This document shows, piece after piece, positions 26,527 to 35,222 of a stretch of 56,770 bases of DNA. The notes beneath the pieces are model-generated. The model was not told where the DNA came from, searched no databases, and saw nothing but the letters and a program-made list of their open reading frames with translations. Location: NCBI GenBank assembly GCA_964412105.1, contig CAYPNM010000020.1:1-56770 (forward strand). Direction: 5' to 3'. Source of the DNA: JAKAGZ01 sp964412105. GTDB taxonomy: Bacteria; Bacteroidota; Ignavibacteria; Ignavibacteriales; Ignavibacteriaceae. Position numbers and translations under genes: made by a program. Positions within the stretch are counted from its first letter, which is position 1. Each line of letters opens with the position of its first letter.

Positions 26527-27990
26527 ATGAACCAACCAGTAAAAATTGAAGAACTAAAAAAGATTATAGCTCTCCAGGATATGCCCGATGAACACCTTGA
26601 ATGGATTTTAGCACATTCAACTTATGAAGAATATGAGGATGGTCAAATTGTACTCAAAACAGGTGAAACCACAAATGACATGACATTCCTTATAGAAGGA
26701 AAAATGAATTTTTATATGAATATAAACGGAAGGCTGGTTTATTACTTCAGTTTTGAGAATAATGATTTGACGGGTGGAGTTAGCGGTCTTCTACCGTATT
26801 CAAGAATGAAAACTTCACCAGGCAATTCCTATGCTGTCGGGAAATTGCGCATGTTAAGGCTGCACAAAAAATATTTTCAGGAGCTGGAACAACTTAATCC
26901 CCAATTTATACAACGCCTGATCGGATATATGACGGAAAGAGCTCGCGTTTTTGCAACTACGCAAATGCAGCAGGAAAAGGTCAGTGCGCTCGGCAAACTT
27001 GCTGCCGGAATTGCGCACGAGATGAACAATCCGGCATCTGCAATTAGCAGAATATCTGAAGAACTGGATAAAAGATTGGAACTTAATTTTGAGCTAACAG
27101 AAAAGTTACTGAATCATAGTATAACTTCGAATCTTATCCGGAATATTCGGGAAATGGCACAAAGTAAAAGAGGAAATCATTCACCAAAAACCAAAATGAC
27201 TCCACTTCAGAGGATTCAAAGAGAAGATGAACTGAACGACTGGCTGAAGGAAAGGGGTTTTGATGGAAGGAATGAAATGGCTGAAACTTTTACGGAGGCC
27301 GGTTTTTTATCAGATGATCTCGAAAAAATTATTCGCGACGTTCCTAAAGAAGCGTTTCAATATATTCTTGACTGGCTTGAAAACCTGCTTAGTTCAGAAC
27401 TGATTATAAAAGATCTCGATAATGCTTCGGATCGTATTACAATGTTGGTTGGAGCTATTAAATCTCACGTAAGAATGGATAGGTCGGGTGATCTTCATAC
27501 CACAAATATTCACGAAGATATTGAGAATACTCTTATTCTGCTTGGATATAAAATCAGTGATAAAAATATAAAAATTAAAAAAATTTTCTGTAATGATATG
27601 ACGGAAGTCGAGGCCTATATCGGAGAATTAAACCAGGTATGGACTAATATTATTGACAATGCAATATATGCCGTTCCGCAAAATGGTGAAATCGCAATTG
27701 AAACAGATTGCGATAAAAACAATATAACAGTAAAGATTACGGACAATGGGATAGGCATTCCTAAAGAAATTTTATCCAGAATATATGATCCATTTTTCAC
27801 TACAAAAAAGGTAGGAGAAGGAACAGGAATAGGACTGGACATTTCAAAGAATGTAATCACACGGCATAAAGGTAAAATAAAAGTAAATTCCATACCGGGT
27901 AAGACAGAATTTGTGATCACTATACCTGTTTCCCAACATTTAATGGAGAAAGGATCAAAAGATGAAACTTCCATTCATACTAATAACTGA
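26527..27990 (+). CDS. Cyclic-nucleotide-binding-domain histidine kinase
   Basis: A soluble 487-residue kinase from the ATG at 26527; a TTG 12 bases upstream is a less likely start. Residues 1-130 form a cNMP-binding-like beta-roll (YEEYEDGQIVLKTGETTNDMTFLIEGKMNFYM) of the Crp/Fnr superfamily, though the phosphate-binding RxA motif is not clear. A coiled linker follows. The kinase has GIAHEMNNPASAI with phospho-acceptor His 164, then an unusually long helical insert (about 175-300), an N-box WTNIIDNAIYAV, DNGIGIP, FTTKKVGEGTGIGL and a G-box. There is no membrane segment. It overlaps the RR-TrxR fusion by 29 bases, so the two form a two-component pair. Confidence 0.87.
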   Translation: MNQPVKIEELKKIIALQDMPDEHLEWILAHSTYEEYEDGQIVLKTGETTNDMTFLIEGKMNFYMNINGRLVYYFSFENNDLTGGVSGLLPYSRMKTSPGNSYAVGKLRMLRLHKKYFQELEQLNPQFIQRLIGYMTERARVFATTQMQQEKVSALGKLAAGIAHEMNNPASAISRISEELDKRLELNFELTEKLLNHSITSNLIRNIREMAQSKRGNHSPKTKMTPLQRIQREDELNDWLKERGFDGRNEMAETFTEAGFLSDDLEKIIRDVPKEAFQYILDWLENLLSSELIIKDLDNASDRITMLVGAIKSHVRMDRSGDLHTTNIHEDIENTLILLGYKISDKNIKIKKIFCNDMTEVEAYIGELNQVWTNIIDNAIYAVPQNGEIAIETDCDKNNITVKITDNGIGIPKEILSRIYDPFFTTKKVGEGTGIGLDISKNVITRHKGKIKVNSIPGKTEFVITIPVSQHLMEKGSKDETSIHTNN

Positions 27991-29623
27991 TGATGACAAT
28001 CAGGTTTTAAGAGCTATACAGCGGGATGTCCGGAATAAATTCCGCGAAGATTACAAAATACTTGCTATTGAATCTGCTGTTGAGACTTTGGAAGCTGTAA
28101 AAGAATTAAAATCAAAAAACGAAACTGTAGCTCTCTTTATTTCCGACCAGCGAATGCCTGAAATGGAGGGGACCGCTTTACTGGAAAAGGCAAAGGCATT
28201 TTTCCCTGATGCTAAAAAAGTCTTGTTGACAGCTTACTCCGATATAGAAGCTGCAATAAAAGCAATAAACACTTTAAAATTGGATTACTACCTGCTAAAA
28301 CCCTGGAGCCCGCCTGAAGAAAAATTATATCCGGTAATTACTGATCTACTTGAGGATTGGCATAATAACTTTACTCCTGAATTTGAGGGAATAAAGGTCA
28401 TCGGTTATCAATGGTCCCCCTTATCTCATAAAATTAAAGACTTTTTAACAGGTAACTTAATACCTTATAGATGGCTCGACATAGAATTAAATAAGGATGC
28501 CTCTGAACTAATAGATTTTCATAAAATCGCATCGGATGAACTGCCTGCGGTTTTATTTGAGGATGGGATTTTGTTAAAAAGACCAAATGAAATTGAAATA
28601 GGAGAAAGAATTGGCCTAAAATCCACCGCCTCTCAGGAACTTTATGATGTAGTAATTATTGGCGCTGGTCCGGCTGGCCTGGCAGCCGGAGTTTATGGCG
28701 GCACTGAAGGATTAAAAACACTTATGATAGAAAAGAAAGCGCCTGGTGGGCAGGCTGGTACAAGTTCAAGAATTGAAAATTATCTGGGATTTCCTTCCGG
28801 CCTTTCAGGCTCCGACCTTACCAGAAGAGCTTTAACTCAGGCATTAAGATTTGGGGTGGAGCTTCTCTCACCCTGCGAAGTTATAGATATAACTACAAAA
28901 GACAATTACAAAATTCTATCCCTTTCCAATGGGCCAGAAATAAAAACCCACACTATAATTATAGCAACTGGTGTTGATTATAGAACTCTGGATGTTAAAG
29001 GAATAAATAAACTGACAGGCGCCGGCGTCTACTATGGTTCGGCTACAGCAGAAGCACATTCCTGTAAAGGTAAGAATGTTTTTATAGTGGGCGGAGGGAA
29101 CTCTGCGGGGCAGGCAGCAATGTATCTTTCTGGTTTTGCGAAAAATGTTTTTATCGTAATAAGGAGGGATTCCCTTGATTCTACTATGTCACGGTACCTG
29201 ATAGATCAGATTAACTTAACCAAAAATATATCAATAATAACTAATTCTGTTGTTGACGAAGCAATAGGACAAAACAAAATCGAATGTATAACCATAAAAA
29301 ATATTGAAACAGGCGAGCCAAGAACTGAGGAAGCAGGGGCGTTGTTTATTTTTATCGGAGCCAGACCTGTAACTGATTGGATGAAAATTGATATTTTAAA
29401 GGATGCAAAAGGTTTTATCGAAACGGGCAGAGATTTATTCAAATTTGAAAATTTTAAGAGAATCTGGAAGCTTGATCGTGATCCCTATCCGCTTGAAACC
29501 TGTATACCTGGAATTTTTTGTGCAGGTGATGTAAGAGCCGGTGCTATGAATCGGGTCGCTTCAGCAGTTGGTGAAGGTGCAATGACAATTAAGCTTGTCC
29601 ACGAATACCTGGCAGGAATTTAG
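27962..29623 (+). CDS. Response regulator fused to glutaredoxin-like and thioredoxin-reductase-like domains, redox cysteines absent
   Basis: A 553-residue fusion. Residues 1-125 are a receiver (acidic DDD 10-12, phospho-acceptor Asp 62 in ISDQRMP, Lys 113 in LLKPW). Residues about 143-215 have a thioredoxin/glutaredoxin fold outline: strand IKVIGYQW, then SPLS at 152-155 where glutaredoxins have CPxC, and a cis-Pro site ELPAVLF. Residues 225-553 are a TrxR-like flavoprotein with GAGPAG (234-239), PGGQAG, ATG, GGGNSAGQ and FCAGDVR for FAD/NAD(P)H. The CATC site is replaced by GSAT at 359-362. FAD and pyridine-nucleotide binding look intact, but classical disulfide chemistry is not expected. 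A good SD (AAAGGA) precedes the ATG inside the kinase gene. Output is unknown. Confidence 0.9.
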   Translation: MKLPFILITDDDNQVLRAIQRDVRNKFREDYKILAIESAVETLEAVKELKSKNETVALFISDQRMPEMEGTALLEKAKAFFPDAKKVLLTAYSDIEAAIKAINTLKLDYYLLKPWSPPEEKLYPVITDLLEDWHNNFTPEFEGIKVIGYQWSPLSHKIKDFLTGNLIPYRWLDIELNKDASELIDFHKIASDELPAVLFEDGILLKRPNEIEIGERIGLKSTASQELYDVVIIGAGPAGLAAGVYGGTEGLKTLMIEKKAPGGQAGTSSRIENYLGFPSGLSGSDLTRRALTQALRFGVELLSPCEVIDITTKDNYKILSLSNGPEIKTHTIIIATGVDYRTLDVKGINKLTGAGVYYGSATAEAHSCKGKNVFIVGGGNSAGQAAMYLSGFAKNVFIVIRRDSLDSTMSRYLIDQINLTKNISIITNSVVDEAIGQNKIECITIKNIETGEPRTEEAGALFIFIGARPVTDWMKIDILKDAKGFIETGRDLFKFENFKRIWKLDRDPYPLETCIPGIFCAGDVRAGAMNRVASAVGEGAMTIKLVHEYLAGI

Positions 29624-29678
29624 CGTAACAAACCTACACCAAAAGATAAAATGAAATTTCAAAATTATTGAGGTAAAG

Positions 29679-29942
29679 ATGGACAGATATATTGTAATTT
29701 CTTCTCATACTTCGGAAGACTGTAAAATGGCAGTAAAGCAATTCAGAAAATATAATGCCGGATTCCTTACACATTTTGAATGGGGCTGTTTTGATGGCGA
29801 TCATACTGCCTATGCAATAATTGAAGCCGAAAATCATGAAAATGCAAGAATGGCTGTTCCTCCGCTTTTCAGAGAAAAAACCAGGGTTGTAAAGCTTACA
29901 TATTTTGATCCTATGAAATCAGATGATCCTGCTCATCAATAG
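29679..29942 (+). CDS. Small conserved protein linked to the RR-TrxR fusion
   Basis: An 87-residue protein with a clear GAGG ribosome binding site (attgaggtaaag before ATG). The pattern MDRYIVISSHTSEDC, KMAVKQFRKY, FLTHFEWGCFDGDHTAYAIIEAENHENARMAVPP and RVVKLTYFDP suggests a beta-alpha-beta-beta-alpha-beta ferredoxin-like (dimeric alpha-beta barrel) fold. Candidate functional residues are His-Thr and Glu-Asp-Cys at the first strand end, His 32 before EWGC, and the GDH triplet. I do not recognise a named function. It lies 55 bases after the kinase/RR-fusion pair and is probably transcribed with it. Confidence 0.75.
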   Translation: MDRYIVISSHTSEDCKMAVKQFRKYNAGFLTHFEWGCFDGDHTAYAIIEAENHENARMAVPPLFREKTRVVKLTYFDPMKSDDPAHQ

Positions 29943-30176
29943 AACATTAAAGAAAGAAAAGGTGGACTCTAATAAATTATTTCACCTGTATTTTCTTCTT
30001 TTAATCAATTCAGCACTTTGGAAATACATTAACTATTAGTATATATTCCTTGGTTTTGAATAATTTAATCCTAAGAGCAACTACATTTTATAGTAGAAAC
30101 TTGTTTAATTTTTTGCCAAATTAGACCTGCCTAAGAATTATCTTTATATAAAAACTAAAAATTAAGAGATTTAACT

Positions 30177-30521
30177 ATGCACGATCGTGTTGTCGGTCAA
30201 AAGAATTTAATTCTTGAAGATCTGGATTCAGCATCATTCGCTGAAAAAATTAATAACGATAAAAATGCAGTAATTATTGATGTCCGGACGCCAATGGAGT
30301 ATAATGAAGGGCATCTGGCAGATTCTTTATTAATTGATATAAGTAGCCCTTCCTTTATGGATGAAATTGATAAACTAGACAGGTCGAAAAGTTATTACAT
30401 TTATTGCAGAAGCGGAAATAGAAGCTGGCATGCGGGTAACTATATGCTCAAACAGGGGTTCAGAACAGTTGCTCATCTAGGACCCGGCATTATTGGTTGG
30501 CGTGGAAACATTGAAAAATAA
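30177..30521 (+). CDS. Single-domain rhodanese-like sulfurtransferase
   Basis: A 114-residue cytosolic protein spanning one rhodanese domain. The CH2A-like segment is VIIDVRTPMEYNEGHLADSLLIDI. The active-site loop is YCRSGNRS with Cys 77 and the basic ring typical of sulfurtransferases. The C-terminus has GFRTVAHLGPGIIGW. It could transfer sulfane sulfur to thiols or cyanide; the physiological acceptor is not visible. It stands 234 bases after the small protein of the RR-TrxR cluster. Membership in that cluster is possible but not shown. Confidence 0.9.
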   Translation: MHDRVVGQKNLILEDLDSASFAEKINNDKNAVIIDVRTPMEYNEGHLADSLLIDISSPSFMDEIDKLDRSKSYYIYCRSGNRSWHAGNYMLKQGFRTVAHLGPGIIGWRGNIEK

Positions 30522-30740
30522 TCAGGTTTCTCTTTCATTCTTATAATTTAGGTTATTAAATGCATTTCCTAATAGCCGAGAAAAAGTGATTATTTATTCC
30601 TCTGAGATTAAGAAAAATTAAGCTTAATTTTACACTGCCTTGATTACAAAAATTTAAGTTTTTAAAATTACGTACAAGAATTTATGAAATATTAAATAAT
30701 ATCATACTTTCTTGCTAAACTTATTATAAGAGATAATAAT

Positions 30741-31577
30741 ATGAAACAGCAAATATCTAAACTTTTATATTTCCTGTTTTTGATCCTGTTTATTTCCGGA
30801 TGCGGCCCCTTAATTTACCAGTCGAACACTAATGATTCAGCTCCACCGGAATACAATATTCCTGATTTAAATAACTATGGTGAATGGGTGCGGACAGATA
30901 ATTTTGGTGAGGGCTGGCACCCCTACGTCGTCAGCAGCTGGGCTCCATACGATAATGGCTATTGGAGTTATGTAAATGGATATTGGACATGGATTTCTTA
31001 TGAACCCTTTGGCTGGATAGTTTATCACTATGGGTACTGGTATTATGATTCTTTCTATGGATGGGTATGGTTACCTTCGGATAATACCTGGTCTCCTGCA
31101 AATGTTATCTGGAACAATTACGGGGATTATGTAAGCTGGGCCCCCCTTCCACCAAGAGGTGTCTCATACGGGCATCCATGGGAATTGAATAAAGCTCGCT
31201 ACTGGCACATTGTAAGAAACCGGGATTTTACAAGGGATAATGTTGGGTTTTATAGAGTTGAAAAACCGCGTGTAGGAGCAAACGTAAGTCGGGATTTTCA
31301 AAGCAGAGCTCCTGATAGGCAGACAATTGAGAGATCGACAGGCAAACCTGTCACAGTAATTAGATCAGAACGATCAAGAGTAAAAACTTCTAATAGGAAC
31401 TTCGAAAGGATGAATCTTCCGAAAACCGAAGATAGAAAAGTTGAACAAAATACTGAACGAGTGAAAAAAGATGTTCTCGTTCCTCGTAGTCAGTACCGAA
31501 AGAAAGAGAATGAAAAGAAGCAGCAGCCACAAAGAGACAGGAAAGAAGCACCAAAGAGGGAGGATCACAAAAATTGA
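30741..31577 (+). CDS. Trp/Tyr-rich lipoprotein, DUF6600-like
   Basis: A 278-residue exported lipoprotein. The signal peptide ends in the lipobox ISGC (acylated Cys around position 22). The mature N-terminal half is packed with aromatic repeats such as WHPYVVSSWAPYDNGYWSY, GYWTWISYEPFGWIVYHYGYW and YGWVWLPSDNTWSPANVIW, ending in VSWAPLPPRG. This is the DUF6600-type YXXWXP-like pattern seen in many envelope proteins. The C-terminal ~80 residues are highly charged (Lys/Arg/Glu) and probably disordered. Function unknown; a structural envelope role is plausible. It is separated by 220 bases from the rhodanese gene. Confidence 0.72.
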   Translation: MKQQISKLLYFLFLILFISGCGPLIYQSNTNDSAPPEYNIPDLNNYGEWVRTDNFGEGWHPYVVSSWAPYDNGYWSYVNGYWTWISYEPFGWIVYHYGYWYYDSFYGWVWLPSDNTWSPANVIWNNYGDYVSWAPLPPRGVSYGHPWELNKARYWHIVRNRDFTRDNVGFYRVEKPRVGANVSRDFQSRAPDRQTIERSTGKPVTVIRSERSRVKTSNRNFERMNLPKTEDRKVEQNTERVKKDVLVPRSQYRKKENEKKQQPQRDRKEAPKREDHKN

Positions 31578-31603
31578 AGTATCTGTTTGCTTCTATTTGA
31601 ATA

Positions 31604-32182
31604 TTAGTTGAAAGCTTTAATAACTTGGTCAGTGCTTCGAATCAAACCAAGTCGAGGGAAAATATATTTAATCGGAAAGTTATGTTCATCTTTTGAACGT
31701 GCAGCCATTGCATCCTCAACGAGGATCTGGTTGAAGCCAAATTCATAAGCGAATCTTGCTGTGCTTTCAACTCCAAAATTAGTCGCTATACCGCAAAGAA
31801 CTATTGTTTCAATTTTTCTTCTTCTTAATTGAAGATCAAGCTCAGTCCCATAAAAGGCTCCCCATTGATGTTTCGTAATTCTGAAATCAGTAGGTTGAAT
31901 ATCCAAATCCGGCACAAATTCACTCCAGGAAGAATCATAATTTGACATTGAGAAAGAAGTTTCTGAGACCGGGCGCAACGCATCTTCCATATCTCTTGAT
32001 GGTGTTACGTTTATTAAAAATACAGGCATATTATTTTTACGGAACTCCTTTAGCATTTTAGCTGTATTTTCAATTACTAATTTTGAGGAATACGGTTCAG
32101 TTGGTATCGCTGCAATTCCTTTTTGTAAATCAATTACTACAATTGCTGTTTTTCCTTTATTCAGATTTAGTTCACTTGCCAT
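31604..32182 (-). CDS. Isochorismatase-family cysteine hydrolase
   Basis: A 192-residue alpha/beta hydrolase with the family triad: Asp in AIVVIDLQKGI, Lys in FRITKHQWGAFYGTELD, and Cys in LCGIATNFGVESTAR. The cis-peptide motif before the catalytic cysteine is in place. Members act on isochorismate, nicotinamide, N-carbamoyl amines and related amides; the substrate cannot be picked from sequence. It lies at the downstream end of a minus-strand series with an SDR, a quinone oxidoreductase and an aldo/keto reductase, 53 bases after the SDR. Confidence 0.88.
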   Translation of the reverse strand: MASELNLNKGKTAIVVIDLQKGIAAIPTEPYSSKLVIENTAKMLKEFRKNNMPVFLINVTPSRDMEDALRPVSETSFSMSNYDSSWSEFVPDLDIQPTDFRITKHQWGAFYGTELDLQLRRRKIETIVLCGIATNFGVESTARFAYEFGFNQILVEDAMAARSKDEHNFPIKYIFPRLGLIRSTDQVIKAFN

Positions 32183-32235
32183 TTCAATTTCTCCTTTCCA
32201 AAGTAATTGTATTTTATAACTCCGTATTTAAATAA

Positions 32236-33051
32236 TTATTTCAGATTTGTAATTTTAAAGCTTAACTCCTGTAATCGTCTTCGCTTATCTTTGTTATAGG
32301 CATCAGCATGTGCCTTGGTTTCGGACTTAACATTAAAGTATTTGCCGGTGACACTGATCAGGTTTTCAGAAGTGGCAAGATATACTTCAGCATCAGCTCC
32401 GCTTTCAGGTTCACCCAATGGATTTATATTCGAACGGCGTACCATGTTAGTGTTTAAAAATGTTCCCGGATGAAGGCTATTTACAGTAACATTATCATTT
32501 TTAAGCTGTTCGGCTAGATCAAATGTAAACATAATCAGCGCAAGCTTGCTCTGCCTGTATGCCTTAACAGAATCGAATTTCTTTTCAAGCATTATATCAT
32601 CGAAATCGATAGGGCTTTGGCCTATTGAACTAACATTGATGATTCTTGAAGGCGCACTATTTTTTAGAGTTGGCAGTAACAAATGTGTTAATAAAAATGG
32701 AGCAAGATAATTAACAGCAAACCTTAACTCGTGTCCATCCCTGCTGTACCTTTCATCTGAAAATCCGGCACCTGCATTATTTATTAATATTTCTAACCTT
32801 GAATATTTTTTAATTACCTCATCAGCAAGACTACGTACTTCTTCCAGTGAAGAAAAATCCGCAGTAAATCCGTCAATCGCTTTATTGCCTGCTAGATCCT
32901 TTATTTCTTCAACTGTCTTTTTTACTTTATCTTTATTTCTGCCGTGAACCAACACATTTGCATTTTTCTTGGCTAGCTGTAAAGCAGTCAATTTTCCTAT
33001 GCCGTCAGTTGAGCCGGTAATTAATATTATTTGTTCATTAATCGGTTTCAA
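32236..33051 (-). CDS. Short-chain dehydrogenase/reductase
   Basis: A 271-residue Rossmann oxidoreductase. Cofactor motif TGSTDGIGK near residue 12, followed by HGRNKDKV, favours NADP(H). NNAGAG follows, then the catalytic Ser in INVSSIGQS and YRQSK (Tyr-x-x-x-Lys). The C-terminal part, LHPGTFLNTNMVRRSN, resembles WW-oxidoreductase/retinol-dehydrogenase-like SDRs. Substrate unknown. It is followed by the isochorismatase-like gene and preceded by the quinone oxidoreductase at 62 bases, suggesting a small detoxification-type operon. Confidence 0.88.
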   Translation of the reverse strand: MKPINEQIILITGSTDGIGKLTALQLAKKNANVLVHGRNKDKVKKTVEEIKDLAGNKAIDGFTADFSSLEEVRSLADEVIKKYSRLEILINNAGAGFSDERYSRDGHELRFAVNYLAPFLLTHLLLPTLKNSAPSRIINVSSIGQSPIDFDDIMLEKKFDSVKAYRQSKLALIMFTFDLAEQLKNDNVTVNSLHPGTFLNTNMVRRSNINPLGEPESGADAEVYLATSENLISVTGKYFNVKSETKAHADAYNKDKRRRLQELSFKITNLK

Positions 33052-33112
33052 ATAACCGCCATTGTTGTATTCTGCACATCAAGGTTTTTTGCTATTGTAA
33101 ACTTTTCACTAG

Positions 33113-34084
33113 TTAAAGAACAACAACGATTTTCCCTCTTGTCTTTCCGGTTTCGATCTGCTGATGTGCTTTTGGAAGATCCATAAATTCATATTTTTGA
33201 GAGATATGAGATTGTACCCTCTTTTCATTTAACAATTTTGCAATCTCCTTCATATCTTCACCGTTCGATCTTACTAGTATTCTTTGAAAAAATAATTGCT
33301 TCTCCTTTATTAAATCTAATGTCTCACCTTCAGGTGAAGACTTTATGCTTATTATTCTACCTCCCTTTTTAGCCGCTTTGACGGAGCGAAGCAAATGATC
33401 ATTGCCTGGTTGTGATTCCAGAACAATATCTGCATCCTTAATCCTTTCCTCAAATTTTTCCGTAGTATAATCTATAAATTCATCTGCTCCAAGCTGCTTA
33501 ACGAAATCACAATTAATAGCTGAAGCGGTACCGATAACATAAGCTCCAAAGTGTTTCGCAATTTGAACTGCATAATGACCTACTCCACCTGCTGCAGCAT
33601 GAATAAGTACTTTGTCTCCTTTCCGCACTTTTGCGTTATTTACCAATGCCTGCCAGGCAGTTAAAGCGGTTAGTGTAGCTCCTGCAGCTTCCTCGTGAGA
33701 AATATTCTCAGGCTTTATTGCTATTTGATTTGCTGGAGCAGCAACATACTCCGCATAAGCTTTGCCATGTCCTGAAAAATTGACCATCCCAAATACATCG
33801 TTCCCTATCTCAAAATCTTTAACACCTGCCCCGACTTCAACGATAGTTCCCGAAACATCCCACCCTAATATTAATATTTCTTTATCCGATTTTGGATTTA
33901 AAATAACCTGAACAGTATTTTTATTCTGTCGCGCAAATGTATCCACGGGATTTATAGATATTGCTCTTGCTTTAATCAATACTTCATCGGATTTAATTTC
34001 AGGAATATCAACTTCAGACAAAACCAAATTTTCTATTCCCCCGTTTGCCTTAAGCACAAATGCTTTCATCTTTTTACTTTCCAT
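33113..34084 (-). CDS. NADP-dependent quinone-oxidoreductase-type MDR protein
   Basis: A 323-residue zinc-free medium-chain reductase. The N-terminal GroES-like domain includes MKAFVLKANGGIENL and GWDVSGTIVEVGAGV. The Rossmann domain carries LIHAAAGGVGHYAVQIAKHFGAYVIGTAS, the usual AAxGGVG motif for NADPH. The C-terminus ends GKTRGKIVVVL. I chose the ATG at 34084 because AGGACAG lies just upstream and it falls two bases after the stop of the aldo/keto reductase; the frame is open to another ATG at 34120, which would overlap that gene. Likely acts on quinones or enones. Co-transcribed with the aldo/keto reductase. Confidence 0.88.
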   Translation of the reverse strand: MESKKMKAFVLKANGGIENLVLSEVDIPEIKSDEVLIKARAISINPVDTFARQNKNTVQVILNPKSDKEILILGWDVSGTIVEVGAGVKDFEIGNDVFGMVNFSGHGKAYAEYVAAPANQIAIKPENISHEEAAGATLTALTAWQALVNNAKVRKGDKVLIHAAAGGVGHYAVQIAKHFGAYVIGTASAINCDFVKQLGADEFIDYTTEKFEERIKDADIVLESQPGNDHLLRSVKAAKKGGRIISIKSSPEGETLDLIKEKQLFFQRILVRSNGEDMKEIAKLLNEKRVQSHISQKYEFMDLPKAHQQIETGKTRGKIVVVL

Positions 34085-34086
34085 TA

Positions 34087-35097
34087 TTATCTGTCCTGTA
34101 TTGTACGCTGCAGCATCCAATTTGGATAAACTCTCGGAGGCATACTTAAATTATCAAGGCTTTCAACTTCTTCAATTGTCATCTCCCAATCAGAGGCTTT
34201 CAAATCGTCGGCAAGTTGTTCTTTTGTTTTTGCACCGATAATAACAGAAGAGACACCCGGCTTTCTTAAAAGATAATTCAAAGCAGCTTGTGCAATTGTT
34301 GCATTATGATTTTTTGCTGTCTTTTCAAGTTCGTCAACGATATCAAATCCTTTCTCTTCATCAAATTGAAGGAACTGACTTTCGCGATCATATCGTCTTG
34401 CGTTTTTCGGGCGCTCTTTCCCCCTTCTGTATTTTCCCGTTAGAAAACCTCCGCCGAGAGGACTCCAGGGCAATATCCCAAGCTTTTGGTCCAGACAGAG
34501 AGGTACAAGTTCGTTTTCAAGATCACGGGCAACCAATGAATAGTATGCCTGAAGTGTTATAAACCTTTCCAGATTTTGTTTATCCGAAATTGCCAGCGCT
34601 TTCATAAGCTGCCAGCCGGTATGATTGGATGCACCGATATATCTTACTTTTCCCGCTCTTATAAGATCGTCCAGAGCTCTTAGTGTCTCTTCCTGTGGCG
34701 TATAGGGATCGAAGCTGTGTATTTGATAGAGATCAATATAATCTGTCCCCAATCTCTTCAAACTGGAATTGCAGTTTTCAATTATATGATGTCGCGACAA
34801 GCCAACATCATTTGGACCTTTACCGGTTCTTCCTCTCACTTTAGTTGCAAGTATTATTTCTTTACGTTTACTGCCTAATGCCTTGCCTAATATTTCTTCG
34901 GATAAACCTTCCGAATAAACATCAGCAGTATCAAAAAAATTAACGCCTGAATCAAGACTAAGACTTACAAGTTCATTTGCATCTTTTTGTTCGAGTTCTC
35001 CGATCGCTTTCCAGTATCCCCTTCCCCCGAATGTCATTGCTCCAAAACATATTTCCGAAACCTTTACACCACTGTTTCCGAGATATCTCATTTTCAT
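34087..35097 (-). CDS. Aldo/keto reductase
   Basis: A 336-residue TIM-barrel oxidoreductase of the YdhF/YajO-like group. The catalytic tetrad is visible: Asp and Tyr in FFDTADVYSEG, Lys in ILATKVRG and His in LYQIHSFDP. The phosphate-binding end of NADPH is marked by SSVIIGAKTKEQL. The length is normal. It is first of a minus-strand series with the quinone oxidoreductase (2-base gap), SDR and isochorismatase-like hydrolase, after the RND terminator. A reductive detoxification role for carbonyls is plausible, but the substrate is unknown. Confidence 0.92.
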   Translation of the reverse strand: MKMRYLGNSGVKVSEICFGAMTFGGRGYWKAIGELEQKDANELVSLSLDSGVNFFDTADVYSEGLSEEILGKALGSKRKEIILATKVRGRTGKGPNDVGLSRHHIIENCNSSLKRLGTDYIDLYQIHSFDPYTPQEETLRALDDLIRAGKVRYIGASNHTGWQLMKALAISDKQNLERFITLQAYYSLVARDLENELVPLCLDQKLGILPWSPLGGGFLTGKYRRGKERPKNARRYDRESQFLQFDEEKGFDIVDELEKTAKNHNATIAQAALNYLLRKPGVSSVIIGAKTKEQLADDLKASDWEMTIEEVESLDNLSMPPRVYPNWMLQRTIQDR

Positions 35098-35133
35098 AGG
35101 TCTCTCCTGCAGTTAAATTAATAAATAAACCAA

Positions 35134-35160
35134 AGGATTACCTAATATTTAGGCAATCCT
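35134..35160 (-). terminator. Hairpin terminator of the RND efflux operon
   Basis: A near-perfect inverted repeat: AGGATT, one mismatch, CCTAA, a TAT loop, TTAGG, one mismatch, AATCCT. On the minus strand it is followed by TTTGGTTTATTTATT. It lies 62 bases beyond the stop of the RND pump, as expected for the end of the TolC-MFP-RND transcript. Confidence 0.7.
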
Positions 35161-35222
35161 CATTAATTCTATAAAAATGTTTTTTAAGATTAAATGAAAA
35201 AATGTGTCAGCAGCCAAAAAAA

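Noticed and set aside
27962..29623. True thioredoxin reductase (trxB)
   Set aside because: The CATC redox site is replaced by GSAT, so the name would mislead.
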